Shown: piece after piece, positions 35,438-43,983 of the stretch
Layout: each line of letters starts with the position of its first letter
How positions within the stretch are numbered: the stretch's first letter is position 1
Source of the DNA: Sulfurivirga sp964427185
GTDB taxonomy: Bacteria; Pseudomonadota; Gammaproteobacteria; Thiomicrospirales; Thiomicrospiraceae
Direction: 5' to 3'
Length of the DNA stretch: 57,557 bases
NCBI GenBank assembly: GCA_964427185.1
Contig: CAYRSN010000004.1
Span: forward strand, 1 to 57,557
Translations under genes and position numbers: made by a program
Notes under the pieces: generated by a model
What the model was told of the DNA's origin: nothing
The model's database searches: none
What the model saw: the letters and a program-made list of their open reading frames with translations, nothing else

Positions 35438-36127
35438 ATGAGTGGCGCTATTACGGAAAATAAAGTCTATGTCTATGAGGCGCCTGTTCGTCTATGGCAC
35501 TGGGTGAATGCGATTGCAATCACCGTGTTAGGCGTGACAGGATATTTTATCGCCTATCCTTTGCCCAGCTTGAGTGGTGAGGCATCCGACTATTATCTGA
35601 TGGGTTGGATTCGCTATCTTCACTTTATCGCAGGTTATATTTTTGCGATTGGGCTGGTAGGGCGGCTTTACTGGGCTTTGGTGGGTAACCATCATGCTCG
35701 TGAGCTGTTTATTGTTCCACTTTGGAAAAAAGAGTGGTGGGAAGGTTTTATCGATGAGCTGAAATGGTATGCCTTCCTGAAAAAAGAGCCCGGCAAGCAT
35801 GAGGGTCATAATCCCATGGCGCAGTTTGCCATGTTCTTCATGTTCGTGTTGGGCAGCTTTTTGATGCTGGTTACCGGCTTTGCACTTTACGGTGAAGGGA
35901 CAGGACCGGATAGCTGGGCCTATGAAGTGTTTACAACCTGGGTGATCCCATTGTTTGGGCAGAGCCTGGATGTGCACTACTGGCATCGTGCCGGCTTCTG
36001 GTTGCTGGTGATTTTTGTGATGGCACATGTTTATGTAGCGATTCGCGAAGATATCATGTCGCGTCAGTCCATGGTCAGCACCATGATCAGCGGATGGCGC
36101 TTTTTCAAAGATGACCGTAAAGACTAA
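35438..36127 (+). CDS. hupC: Ni/Fe-hydrogenase b-type cytochrome subunit
   Basis: 229 aa from ATG 35438, preceded by GAGAGGAG. Inner-membrane cytochrome b that anchors HupSL and hands electrons to quinone. Four membrane spans; candidate heme ligands in LWHWVNA, RYLHFIAGY and HYWHRAGFWLLVIFVMAHVY. Normal HupC/HyaC length. It follows hupL after the hairpin. Confidence 0.95.
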   Translation: MSGAITENKVYVYEAPVRLWHWVNAIAITVLGVTGYFIAYPLPSLSGEASDYYLMGWIRYLHFIAGYIFAIGLVGRLYWALVGNHHARELFIVPLWKKEWWEGFIDELKWYAFLKKEPGKHEGHNPMAQFAMFFMFVLGSFLMLVTGFALYGEGTGPDSWAYEVFTTWVIPLFGQSLDVHYWHRAGFWLLVIFVMAHVYVAIREDIMSRQSMVSTMISGWRFFKDDRKD

Positions 36128-36154
36128 ATAGAATTAAGTTAAGGAGATAAGTGT

Positions 36155-36721
36155 ATGAATCTGAAAAAACTTTTTGCAGTGGCACTGGCACTGGTTGCAC
36201 CTGCAGCTGCTTTTGCGCACCCAGGTCATGATACGGGGTTGGTGGCAGGCTTGGCACACCCTTTGACAGGGTTTGACCATCTGTTGGCCATGCTGGCAAT
36301 CGGTATGGTTGCCGCACAAATGAAAGGCCGTGCCGTATGGGCAATGCCTGCTACCTTCGTGGCAGCATTGGCACTGGGCGGTGTGGCTGGTGTTGCCGGG
36401 CTGGCTTTTGGCCCGGTAGAAACCATTGTGGCACTGTCAGTTGTTGCCCTGGGTGTGATGGTGGCACTGCGTATTAAGCCGATGATGCTGGTGGGTGTTG
36501 CGATGGCGGCAGGCTTTGGTCTGTTCCATGGTTTTGCTCACGGTATGGAAGCAGGCATGGCACCGTCCATGTTCATGCTGGGCATGGTAGCTGCTTCTGC
36601 AGCGCTGCATGCTGCAGGTATTTATCTGGTTAAACGTGGCCAGGGTGTGTGGGGTGCTCGTCTCAGCAAAGTGGCAGGTTCTGCAATGGCTGTGGCCGGC
36701 GGTGCTTTTCTGCTGGGATAA
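36155..36721 (+). CDS. hupE: HupE/UreJ-family metal permease
   Basis: 188 aa. Inner-membrane transporter thought to bring Ni2+ in for hydrogenase assembly. Signal-like N-terminus ending AFA, then the diagnostic HPGHDTGLVAGLAHPLTGFDHLLAMLAIGM and a second His motif HGFAHGMEAG. Six hydrophobic spans. Placed between hupC and hupD, unlike rhizobia where it follows hupD. A strong terminator follows, so hupSLCE forms one unit. Confidence 0.93.
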   Translation: MNLKKLFAVALALVAPAAAFAHPGHDTGLVAGLAHPLTGFDHLLAMLAIGMVAAQMKGRAVWAMPATFVAALALGGVAGVAGLAFGPVETIVALSVVALGVMVALRIKPMMLVGVAMAAGFGLFHGFAHGMEAGMAPSMFMLGMVAASAALHAAGIYLVKRGQGVWGARLSKVAGSAMAVAGGAFLLG

Positions 36722-36769
36722 GCCATTCCATTCACAAAAACTACGTTCGTAGAGTTGCTCCTTGGTTGA

Positions 36770-36793
36770 CCCCGCCTGTTGGCGGGGTTTTTT
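36770..36793 (+). terminator. intrinsic terminator after hupE
   Basis: CCCCGCC-TGTT-GGCGGGG followed by T6. Separates hupSLCE from the long accessory operon starting at hupD. Confidence 0.9.
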
Positions 36794-36851
36794 ATTGCCT
36801 GCTGTTATTTGATTTATTTGTGCTCGATAAGTAAATCTAATTTGCGCTGTT

Positions 36852-36868
36852 GGTATGATGTGTATACC
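36852..36868. promoter_or_regulatory. inverted repeat upstream of hupD
   Basis: GGTAT-N7-ATACC, containing GTGTATAC (36860-36867), the same 8-mer as in the palindrome upstream of hupS (32343). It lies about 32 bp before the hupD start. A shared regulator site is possible. Confidence 0.35.
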
Positions 36869-36899
36869 ATGTTTTCAAATTGTTCAGGAAGTGATAACT

Positions 36900-37577
36900 A
36901 TGAAAACACTTGTGTTGGGAATCGGCAATCTTTTATGGGCAGATGAAGGGTTTGGCGTGCGTTGTGTGGAAGCGATGTCCAAACGTTATCGCTTTGATGA
37001 TAGTGTAGAGCTGATGGATGGTGGAACGCAAGGGATTTATCTGGTTCACCATGTAGAGGAAGCGGATAACCTGATTGTATTTGATGCGGTGGATTACGGG
37101 CTTGAGCCAGGTACAATCAAAGTGGTGGAAGGAGATGATGTGCCCAAATTTATGGGTGCCAAAAAAGTCAGTCTGCATCAGACTGGCTTTCAAGAAGTGC
37201 TGGCTACGGCGTTGCTGAAAGGAAACTATCCTGAACGGCTGGTGCTTATCGGGGTACAGCCGGAAGAAATTGAAGATTATGGTGGCAGCTTACGCCCGGT
37301 CGTCAAAGCGCAAATTCAGCCCTGTATTGATATTGCGTTGGAATATCTTAAGCAGTGGGGGATTGAGCCTATTGAGACAGGCGAGATTGATGAAGATCTG
37401 ATCGGCAGTGAGGCCTTATCCATAGAGCGTTACGAAGCTGAGCAACCTGAGGATAAGGCAATATGGGAGAAAGGAGATCCTCGTGTGCTGAAAGATCAGA
37501 ATGTACGTTTCGATCCTAAACCTGAGTTATTGCGTGTTGGGATGAGTGTCTGTCTTCATCAGCAGAGGGTGAAGTAA
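36900..37577 (+). CDS. hupD: hydrogenase maturation endopeptidase HupD
   Basis: 225 aa from ATG 36900. Nickel-dependent protease that removes the HupL C-terminal tail. Ligands by family analogy: Glu in ADEGFGVRC, Asp in VFDAVDYG, His in LHQTGFQEVL. It is longer than the usual 195-210 aa because of an acidic C-terminal extension. First gene of the hupD-to-hypF run. Confidence 0.94.
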   Translation: MKTLVLGIGNLLWADEGFGVRCVEAMSKRYRFDDSVELMDGGTQGIYLVHHVEEADNLIVFDAVDYGLEPGTIKVVEGDDVPKFMGAKKVSLHQTGFQEVLATALLKGNYPERLVLIGVQPEEIEDYGGSLRPVVKAQIQPCIDIALEYLKQWGIEPIETGEIDEDLIGSEALSIERYEAEQPEDKAIWEKGDPRVLKDQNVRFDPKPELLRVGMSVCLHQQRVK

Positions 37578-37579
37578 AA

Positions 37580-37897
37580 ATGTGTATCGGCGTGCCCATG
37601 CGGGTAGAAAAAATTGACGGGCTTAAAGCCTGGTGCGTGAATGAACATGAGCAGGTAGAGGAGTGGGCGGATCTGGCGCTTTTAGAAACACTGCCCGAGG
37701 TTGGAGACTGGGTGGTGGTTTTTATGGGTGCGGCCAGGGAAGTGGTGGCACCTGATCGGCTGCAAGCGCTGTTGGATGCACGAGCCGCCATGCATGCCGC
37801 ACTGTCTGGTGGCAATGTGGATGCGTATTTTGCGGATCTGGTGGATCGGGAGCCGCCTTTGCCGCCTCATCTGCAGGCCATGGTTAACAAACAATAA
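37580..37897 (+). CDS. hupF: HypC-family hydrogenase chaperone HupF
   Basis: 105 aa. HypC paralogue (N-terminal MCIGVPMRVEKI with the essential Cys2). Its C-terminal tail is longer than in HypC and includes a Pro-rich REPPLPPHL segment. In rhizobia HupF shields the large subunit from O2 during assembly. It starts 2 bp after hupD. A separate hypC lies at 43687. Confidence 0.92.
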   Translation: MCIGVPMRVEKIDGLKAWCVNEHEQVEEWADLALLETLPEVGDWVVVFMGAAREVVAPDRLQALLDARAAMHAALSGGNVDAYFADLVDREPPLPPHLQAMVNKQ

Positions 37898-37915
37898 TAA
37901 AAAGGAAATCAATAG

Positions 37916-38320
37916 ATGCATGAGTTGATTGAATCAGTCGTTCAACGGGCGGGCTACCCTGTATTGAACGAAGATAACTTCGATGACTGGGCGCAGCGGC
38001 CGGGTTGGAAAATGGTATTTTTTGGCGGAGATCCAAAACGCTATCCGGAAGCGCTGGATGTCATTGTGATTCTGCCAGAGCTACAGAAAAGCTTTCCGCA
38101 GTTTGAGGTGGGCGTTGTGAGCGACACTGATGAGCGTAAGCTTTCTAAAAAATACGGTTTTACTTTATGGCCCACACTGGTCTTCTTAAAAGACGGGCAG
38201 TATGTGGATATGATTTCCAGAGTACAGAACTGGGATGAGTATTTGAACCAGATTCAGATTATTCTCAACAAGGAACCCACTCGCCCGCCCACCATTGGCA
38301 TTCCAGTCGCCACGCAATAA
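37916..38320 (+). CDS. hupG: hydrogenase accessory protein HupG/HyaE
   Basis: 134 aa. Thioredoxin-fold protein without the CxxC pair. Recognised by GYPVLNEDNFDDWAQRPG, FFGGDPKRYPEALDV and the KKYGFTLWPTLVFLKDG segment. HyaE/HupG proteins bind the Tat signal of the small subunit or assist its maturation. Directly upstream of hupH, as in rhizobial and E. coli hya operons. Confidence 0.92.
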   Translation: MHELIESVVQRAGYPVLNEDNFDDWAQRPGWKMVFFGGDPKRYPEALDVIVILPELQKSFPQFEVGVVSDTDERKLSKKYGFTLWPTLVFLKDGQYVDMISRVQNWDEYLNQIQIILNKEPTRPPTIGIPVATQ

Positions 38321-38345
38321 CCCGTACAGATAATTGGAGGAACCT

Positions 38346-39218
38346 ATGAGCGCACAGCAGTTTAAAGACCTGGGCATTCCCGTCACCCTGGTGGGGCCGG
38401 GCACGCAACCTGAATCGGAAGATGGCATGGTGTTGGACTACATGCCCATGCCTAAAGAGATGTATACCTACGAACAGCCAACCCTGTTTGATGAAACCAT
38501 TAAAAATTACCCGGCTGCAGAAGCCATCCTGTCCCAGCTGAAAGAAACTCTGCGTACTTTTGACTGGGAAGATGACAAAACTGAAGTCATTTCTCTGGAA
38601 GGCATCGATAAGGAAACGTTGCGCTTTCTGATGCGTCTGCTGGGGGAGGGAGAGGTTAGCATGGTAATAAACGCTCCCGTACGTTATGAGATTCAGGAAA
38701 GTGTATTGGCCAGTGTCTGGTTGGTGCGCCAGCGCCTGAGTGACGGCAGTCATTATGAAATCCATGTGGGTGCGCTGCCGCAACCGGTCTGGACGCACAC
38801 TTTTGAAAATGCGGCAGAGGGCGTGCGCCATGAGTTTGAAACCCTGCCGGAGGGTGTCATGAATGCGCCCCCGATTCTGGTGGAGCTGGACGAAAAAGCC
38901 AAAACCTGGCAGCCCGAAGAAGGCGCACACATTATCAACCTTTCTCTGCTGCCGCAGACACCGGAAGATTTACTGTTTTTGGGTGAGCATTTGGGCGGTG
39001 GGCCTACGGAGGCCATGAGCCGCGGCTACGGTACTGTGCGAATGCTGGCAACAGGGCTGAAAAACACCTGGTGGGTGCGTTATTACAACTCAGATGACAA
39101 ACTGATTCTGGACACTATTGAAGTCACTCGCGCACCGGCGGTCATGATGACGGCACGAGAAGATCTGGAAGATGCACTGGTGCGTTTGGAAGAAATTATC
39201 GAGGCGGTTAGCGTATGA
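38346..39218 (+). CDS. hupH: hydrogenase expression/formation protein HupH/HyaF
   Basis: 290 aa from ATG 38346, with GGAGG 5-10 bp upstream. HyaF/HupH family, implicated in building the small-subunit Fe-S clusters under oxygen. C-terminal signatures: LGGGPTEAMSRGYGTVRM and NTWWVRYYNSDDKLILDTIEV. Overlaps hupI by 4 bp (ATGA). Confidence 0.92.
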   Translation: MSAQQFKDLGIPVTLVGPGTQPESEDGMVLDYMPMPKEMYTYEQPTLFDETIKNYPAAEAILSQLKETLRTFDWEDDKTEVISLEGIDKETLRFLMRLLGEGEVSMVINAPVRYEIQESVLASVWLVRQRLSDGSHYEIHVGALPQPVWTHTFENAAEGVRHEFETLPEGVMNAPPILVELDEKAKTWQPEEGAHIINLSLLPQTPEDLLFLGEHLGGGPTEAMSRGYGTVRMLATGLKNTWWVRYYNSDDKLILDTIEVTRAPAVMMTAREDLEDALVRLEEIIEAVSV

Positions 39219-39430
39219 GCGGGTTTGAAGGTAGTTATCTTGGGGATGACAGCAAGCTTGCAGACGATACCAAGCTGGAGTGCAAAATCTGCTGGTATGT
39301 CTATGATCCGGCAGAAGGCGATCCGGTATGGCAAATCCCGCCCGGCACGCCCTTTAAAGATTTGCCGGATCACTGGCGTTGCCCGCAGTGTGACGGGGAC
39401 AAAGAACAGTTTATGGTGATTCATGACTGA
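39215..39430 (+). CDS. hupI: rubredoxin HupI
   Basis: 71 aa. One-iron redox protein: the two cysteine knuckles are CKICWYVYDP and CPQCDGDK. Rubredoxins in hup operons assist aerobic hydrogenase maturation. An N-terminal extension of about 20 residues precedes the rubredoxin fold. It overlaps hupH by 4 bp and hupJ by 8 bp. Confidence 0.95.
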   Translation: MSGFEGSYLGDDSKLADDTKLECKICWYVYDPAEGDPVWQIPPGTPFKDLPDHWRCPQCDGDKEQFMVIHD

Positions 39431-39977
39431 GCTTCATCACAGCCTGCTGCAGTCGTTGGCACAAATCAAGCAGCACTATCTGCAGGTGGATGAAAAAATG
39501 CAAGGTTTGCCATTGTATCATCCTGGGCTGGAGGTTGAGGTTACGCCTTATGGGCTGATCAGCTTTGATGCACAAGGGCTGCAAGGACAAGGATTGCTGG
39601 CGGGTGTGGTGACACCCTGGTGTATCAATGCCCTGTTGTTGCCGCTGGTCTGGCCTTTGAACTGGCCATATCGAACAGGTGCTGAAATTACGTTGCAATT
39701 GCCGGCAGACACTTATGTCATGCTGTTGAACGAGCAAGGCTTTCTAAGTCTGTCACTGTTTTCGGAAACCCGTCAGTTGGAAGATCAAGAGGCGGCACAG
39801 GTATTTCTGAAAACCGCTCTGCAGCTGTTGGCAACAGCGCCCGAACCTGTACCCGAAAAGGCCTCCTCGAATACGCCCAAGCCCCTGGAGCAACAGCTGG
39901 AAGAAACAGCGGCAACGCTGGATCGTGTATTGCACAAGCCAGTTTCCAGGCGGAACCTGTTTGGGAGGGGAGGATGA
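39423..39977 (+). CDS. hupJ: [NiFe]-hydrogenase assembly chaperone HupJ (HybE family)
   Basis: 184 aa. HybE/HupJ family, contributing to assembly and Tat proofreading of the small subunit. Core: MQGLPLYHPGLEVEV and LAGVVTPWCINALLLPL with the conserved TPW, then YVMLLNEQGFLSLSLFS. The C-terminal tail from about 140 on is low-complexity and ends SRRNLFGRG. Overlaps both neighbours. Confidence 0.92.
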   Translation: MTELHHSLLQSLAQIKQHYLQVDEKMQGLPLYHPGLEVEVTPYGLISFDAQGLQGQGLLAGVVTPWCINALLLPLVWPLNWPYRTGAEITLQLPADTYVMLLNEQGFLSLSLFSETRQLEDQEAAQVFLKTALQLLATAPEPVPEKASSNTPKPLEQQLEETAATLDRVLHKPVSRRNLFGRGG

Positions 39978-40918
39978 ACTTGGCCGGGCAGGTCATCATT
40001 ACACTGCCTGATCGGGTGCAGGTGAAGCGACCCATGCCGGCAGATAAACTCTTTGCCGACAAACCAGCAGCGCAGGTGCGGCAAATGCTACCACTGCTCT
40101 ACAGCCTGTGTGCACAGGCACAATCCGCCGCCGCACAGATGGCCTTAACAGACCAGCCGCCGGAGCAGGCGACTTTGCGCCAGGTAGCGATAGAGGCGAT
40201 GCGGGAGCATATTTTGTTTTTGCAAACCCTGTTTCCCGCTCTGCAGTCTTTTATACGCGGCATTGCCCACTGGCATAAACAGGATGAAACCACTCAACAG
40301 GCACAGACTCAACGGGTCATCGAGGTATTACAGCTGGAAGCAGGGGATCTCCTCCAAATTTTGCAAACGGCAAAAAATGCATTGCAAAAAAACGGGCAAA
40401 AATGGCCCAAATCTGCCGTAAATGGCTTAAACAGCCACTTTGCAACGGATTTTAGCGCTGAAACATTTGAAAATATGAGGCGCTCATCAGCATGGTGCGC
40501 GCAGCCGGTGCTGAATGGCCGCGCACAGGAAAACAGCTACTACACTCGAGGCTTGCGAGTGCATGGTTTTGTGGCCGATGCAGCCGGGCGTGTGGCCGCG
40601 CGCCTGTGGGATGTATACCAGTGGTTTCTTGTCGTTATGGGCAGGCAGCCTCAATTTCCGTTGTGGGGTATGGCACAGCAGGATGGCTGGGGCTTCGGCT
40701 GGATCGAGACGGCTAGAGGGCGGCTTTATCATGCCGCTCTGCTGGAAGGTGAGCAGATTAAGACCTATCGTATTTGCGCTCCGACGGAGTGGAACTTTCA
40801 TCCCGAGGGTGTGCTGGCGCAGTGGCTGGCGATTGAGCGCGCGGATGATATGGTATTGGCACAGAATATGGCGCAGCTGATAGACCCTTGTGTGGCGGTG
40901 GAGATAGAGCATGCATGA
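39974..40918 (+). CDS. hupK: hydrogenase expression/formation protein HupK (degenerate large-subunit paralogue)
   Basis: 314 aa. HupK family, proposed scaffold for the Fe(CN)2CO unit during aerobic assembly. The C-terminal third aligns by eye with HupL (GWGFGWIETARGRLYHAALL, TEWNFHPEGV), and the HupL DPCxxCxxH end appears as DPCVAVEIEH: first Cys kept, second lost. A Lys/Asn-rich stretch (about 130-150, AKNALQKNGQKWPKS) is coded by an A-rich segment resembling the dispersed repeat tail. Overlaps hypA by 8 bp. Confidence 0.9.
   Translation: MNLAGQVIITLPDRVQVKRPMPADKLFADKPAAQVRQMLPLLYSLCAQAQSAAAQMALTDQPPEQATLRQVAIEAMREHILFLQTLFPALQSFIRGIAHWHKQDETTQQAQTQRVIEVLQLEAGDLLQILQTAKNALQKNGQKWPKSAVNGLNSHFATDFSAETFENMRRSSAWCAQPVLNGRAQENSYYTRGLRVHGFVADAAGRVAARLWDVYQWFLVVMGRQPQFPLWGMAQQDGWGFGWIETARGRLYHAALLEGEQIKTYRICAPTEWNFHPEGVLAQWLAIERADDMVLAQNMAQLIDPCVAVEIEHA
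40369..40408 (-). repeat. possible variant of the dispersed repeat, copy E (inside hupK)
   Basis: On the minus strand: GGGC-CATTTTT-GCCC stem, T7, GCAATGCA, T6, GCC. The double-T-tract tail matches the other copies; the hairpin core does not. It may be unrelated. Confidence 0.35.
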
Positions 40919-41252
40919 AATGAGTATTTGTGAAGGGATTGTGCAGACCCTGGAAGATGCCGCCAAGGCGCAGAATTTCACCCGGGTACGCACCGTCTGG
41001 TTGGAAATCGGTGATTTGGCCGGAGTGGAAATCCCCGCTCTGGAATTCGGCTGGGAAGTGGTCAGCCGCCATACGCTGGCAGAAGGTGCCAAACTGGAGA
41101 TTATTCCCGTGCCCGCACAGGCATACTGCCTGGGGTGCGCCAACACCGTGCCCATTAAGCAGCGCTATGATGCCTGCCCCGAGTGTGGCAGCTATCATCT
41201 TCAGGTGGTTGCGGGTGAAGAACTCAGAATTAAAGAACTGGAAGTAGATTAG
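40911..41252 (+). CDS. hypA: hydrogenase nickel incorporation protein HypA
   Basis: 113 aa. Nickel metallochaperone acting with HypB on the large subunit. N-terminal Ni-binding MHE; zinc site CLGC...CPEC (about residues 73-92). Normal length. Overlaps hupK by 8 bp, 11 bp before hypB. Confidence 0.96.
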   Translation: MHEMSICEGIVQTLEDAAKAQNFTRVRTVWLEIGDLAGVEIPALEFGWEVVSRHTLAEGAKLEIIPVPAQAYCLGCANTVPIKQRYDACPECGSYHLQVVAGEELRIKELEVD

Positions 41253-41263
41253 GAGATAAAACA

Positions 41264-42166
41264 ATGTGCACAGTATGTGGTTGCGGAGAAGGCGAAGTCA
41301 GTATTGAAGGGGGACACCACCATCATCATAATCACGGTCATGGGCATCACCATCATGATCACACCCATGATCATGCGCCTGCGAAAGAAGGGCAGGATCT
41401 TCACTATGGCAAAGGCCCCGCCCATGCCCATGCGCCCGGTTTGAGCCAAGGGCGTATGGTGCAGATTGAGCAGGACATTCTGGCTAAAAATAACGAATAT
41501 GCTGCGCAAAACCGTCACCGCTTTGCCCACGGGCACCAGTTGGTGTTGAATTTGGTCTCTTCTCCTGGCTCGGGTAAAACCACACTGCTGACAGAAACCT
41601 TGAAGCGTCTGAAAGATGAGTTGCCCCTGGCGGTGATTGAGGGTGACCAGCAGACCACTCACGATGCGGATCGCATCCGTGCCACGGGTGTCAATGCCAT
41701 TCAGGTGAATACGGGGAAAGGGTGCCACTTGGATGCGCATATGGTGGGGCATGCGGTGGATCATTTGAAGCTACCGCGGTTTGCCGTTCTGTTCGTGGAA
41801 AATGTGGGCAATCTGGTCTGCCCGGCAGGCTTTGACCTGGGAGAAGATGCTAAAGTCGCTATTCTCTCCGTGACAGAAGGGGAAGATAAGCCTTTGAAGT
41901 ACCCTGATATGTTTGCCGCAAGCAAGCTGATGCTGATTAACAAGGTGGATCTGCTGCCGCATCTGCAGTTCGATGTTGACCAGGCTATCGACTATGCCCG
42001 CAGAGTGAATCCGGAGATTGAAGTCATTCAGGTTTCCGCCACCTCTGGAGAGGGCATGGAAATCTGGCTGGACTGGATCAAACAGCAGCGCCGCGCCAAG
42101 CTGGAGCGTGCACGGGCAGGCTATGCCCGGGAGCTGGAAGAGATCGAGGCTGCTTTAAAGCAATAA
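41264..42166 (+). CDS. hypB: hydrogenase nickel incorporation GTPase HypB
   Basis: 300 aa. GTPase that loads nickel into HupL. N-terminal metal site MCTVCGCGEGE is followed by a histidine run (about 18-40; HHHHHNHGHGHHHHDHTHDH), a nickel store like that of rhizobial HypB. G domain: SSPGSGKTTLLTETL, EGDQQTTHDADRI, NKVDLLPHL. The C-terminus ends in a charged helix. Confidence 0.96.
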   Translation: MCTVCGCGEGEVSIEGGHHHHHNHGHGHHHHDHTHDHAPAKEGQDLHYGKGPAHAHAPGLSQGRMVQIEQDILAKNNEYAAQNRHRFAHGHQLVLNLVSSPGSGKTTLLTETLKRLKDELPLAVIEGDQQTTHDADRIRATGVNAIQVNTGKGCHLDAHMVGHAVDHLKLPRFAVLFVENVGNLVCPAGFDLGEDAKVAILSVTEGEDKPLKYPDMFAASKLMLINKVDLLPHLQFDVDQAIDYARRVNPEIEVIQVSATSGEGMEIWLDWIKQQRRAKLERARAGYARELEEIEAALKQ

Positions 42167-42176
42167 CGGAGCGCTT

Positions 42177-43667
42177 ATGCACAACCCCCTGATGGCAGAT
42201 AATCTGGCGGCACAAAAAGGTGCTGTGCTGGTGGTGGGTGATGAGCCCCGTGCCGTGGAGGCCATGGAGCGTGTGCTGAAATTTCAGTTTCAGGTTTTTA
42301 CTGCCACCAGTGCGGCTGAAGCGGAAGAGATTCTGCGCTATGAGTTTATTCAGGTTATTGTCTGTGACCACCGCATGCCGGATGAAACAGGGGTAGATTT
42401 TCTCGGGCGGATACGTGAGCAGTGGCCGGATGTCATCCGTATTCTTATTTCCGCCTATTCTGACATGGAAGACACCATCCGCAGCATCAATAAGGCGGGG
42501 ATTTATCAATATATTTCCAAGCCATGGGAACCTGATCAGCTTATCCTTACGGTGAGAAACACTGTTGAGCTATTCAACCTCAATCGCCAGAACCGTCTGA
42601 TGGCGGTAGAGCTGAAGCTGACACCGGACACCGCACGCAAAACGGTGCACAAAAAGGCTCAGCAGCTCAAACAGCAGTATCGCTTTGATGAGATTATCCG
42701 CACACCGGGCGGTGAGCTGGATAAGGTGCTGAACAGGGTGCGCCAGATTGCACCGTTTGATATTTCCGTGCTGATTCACGGGCCTTCCGGCTCAGGTAAG
42801 GAGCTGGTGGCGCGTGCCATTCATTACGCCTCCAACCGTGCGGACAAGCCTTTCGTGGCGCAAAACTGTGCCGCTTTGCCGGATGACCTGCTGGAATCAG
42901 AGCTGTTCGGCTATAAGAAAGGTGCCTTTACAGGCGCTTATCAGGATCATGAAGGCCTGTTTGAGCAGGCCAATGGCGGCACACTGTTTCTGGATGAGGT
43001 AGGGGATCTTTCCCCTGCTTTTCAGGTCAAGTTGTTAAGGGTATTGCAAGAGGGCGAAATCCGTCCACTGGGGCATGCTCGGGCACGTCCGGTGGATGTG
43101 CGCATTATTGCCGCCACCCACCACAACCTGGATGAGCTGGTGGCCTCCGGGCGTTTTCGGGAAGATCTTTACTATCGTCTGGCCGGCTTTATTCTGCAAC
43201 TGCCGCCTTTGAAAGCACGGAGGGAAGATATTCCTCTACTGGTGGAGCATATGCTGACGCAACTGTGTCAGCAGTATGACAGAAAAAACTGCGGGATCAG
43301 CGAAGAAGCCATGGAAGCCTTGGTCAATTATTACTGGCCCGGCAATATCCGTGAGCTGCAGAACGAAGTGGGGCGCATGTTTGTCATGACGCCTGAAGGC
43401 CAGCCGCTGCAGGCGGAGTTTCTTTCGCCCCGTGTGCTGAAGGGGCTGCCGGAGGATACGGAAAAAGGCCTGGCCTGGATTGATGGATTGACAGGCTCTT
43501 TGAAAGAACGGGTGGAAGCCTATGAAAAACGGGTAATTAAAGAAGCCCTGCTACGCCACCACTGGAATAAAACTCGTGTTGCGGAAGAGCTGGGACTGTC
43601 CCGTGTCGGGCTGCATAAGAAAATTGAGCGCTATGGGTTGGAAAAACCTGCGCAAAAAGCTGTTTAA
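42177..43667 (+). CDS. hupR: sigma-54-dependent hydrogenase regulator HupR/HoxA
   Basis: 496 aa. Response regulator for hydrogenase genes. Receiver (about 15-130) with Asp64 as likely phospho-site (VIVCDHRMP), Ser in LISAYSD and Lys in YISKPWEP. The first Asp of the usual DD pair is Gly21 (VVGDE). AAA+ domain about 170-410 with GPSGSGKE, GAFTGA, LFLDEVGDL; C-terminal helix-turn-helix TRVAEELGLSRVGLHKKIERY. In Rhodobacter the unphosphorylated form activates; whether that holds here is unknown. Confidence 0.94.
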   Translation: MHNPLMADNLAAQKGAVLVVGDEPRAVEAMERVLKFQFQVFTATSAAEAEEILRYEFIQVIVCDHRMPDETGVDFLGRIREQWPDVIRILISAYSDMEDTIRSINKAGIYQYISKPWEPDQLILTVRNTVELFNLNRQNRLMAVELKLTPDTARKTVHKKAQQLKQQYRFDEIIRTPGGELDKVLNRVRQIAPFDISVLIHGPSGSGKELVARAIHYASNRADKPFVAQNCAALPDDLLESELFGYKKGAFTGAYQDHEGLFEQANGGTLFLDEVGDLSPAFQVKLLRVLQEGEIRPLGHARARPVDVRIIAATHHNLDELVASGRFREDLYYRLAGFILQLPPLKARREDIPLLVEHMLTQLCQQYDRKNCGISEEAMEALVNYYWPGNIRELQNEVGRMFVMTPEGQPLQAEFLSPRVLKGLPEDTEKGLAWIDGLTGSLKERVEAYEKRVIKEALLRHHWNKTRVAEELGLSRVGLHKKIERYGLEKPAQKAV

Positions 43668-43686
43668 AACAAGATGGTAAATAAAT

Positions 43687-43983
43687 ATGTGTTTGGGTGT
43701 GCCGGCAAAAGTCATTGAAATCAGAGATCCACAAACTCATACCGCACTGGTAGATATCGGCGGTGTGCGCCGAGAAGTGGATGTGGCCTGTGTGGTGGAT
43801 GCTGAACAGGGCACGGAGGCACTTGTTGGTGAGTGGGTGCTGGTGCATGTGGGATTTGCCATGAGCATTATCGACCAGGAAGAAGCAGAGCGTACTCTGG
43901 CGATTCTTGAGGAGCTTGGAGAGGTGCAGGAGGCGCTGGACGATATCCGTGAAACCGAAAAAATGCTGGGAGCCAACACATGA
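43687..43983 (+). CDS. hypC: hydrogenase maturation chaperone HypC
   Basis: 98 aa. Carries the Fe(CN)2CO unit with HypD to the large subunit. N-terminal MCLGVPAKVIEI with essential Cys2; GEWVLVHVGFAMSIIDQEEA is the usual second half. 19 bp after hupR and overlapping the next gene by 4 bp. Confidence 0.95.
   Translation: MCLGVPAKVIEIRDPQTHTALVDIGGVRREVDVACVVDAEQGTEALVGEWVLVHVGFAMSIIDQEEAERTLAILEELGEVQEALDDIRETEKMLGANT

Noticed and set aside
37580..37897. hupF as a redundant duplicate of hypC
   Set aside because: The C-terminal extension and the place after hupD match HupF; the true hypC is at 43687.
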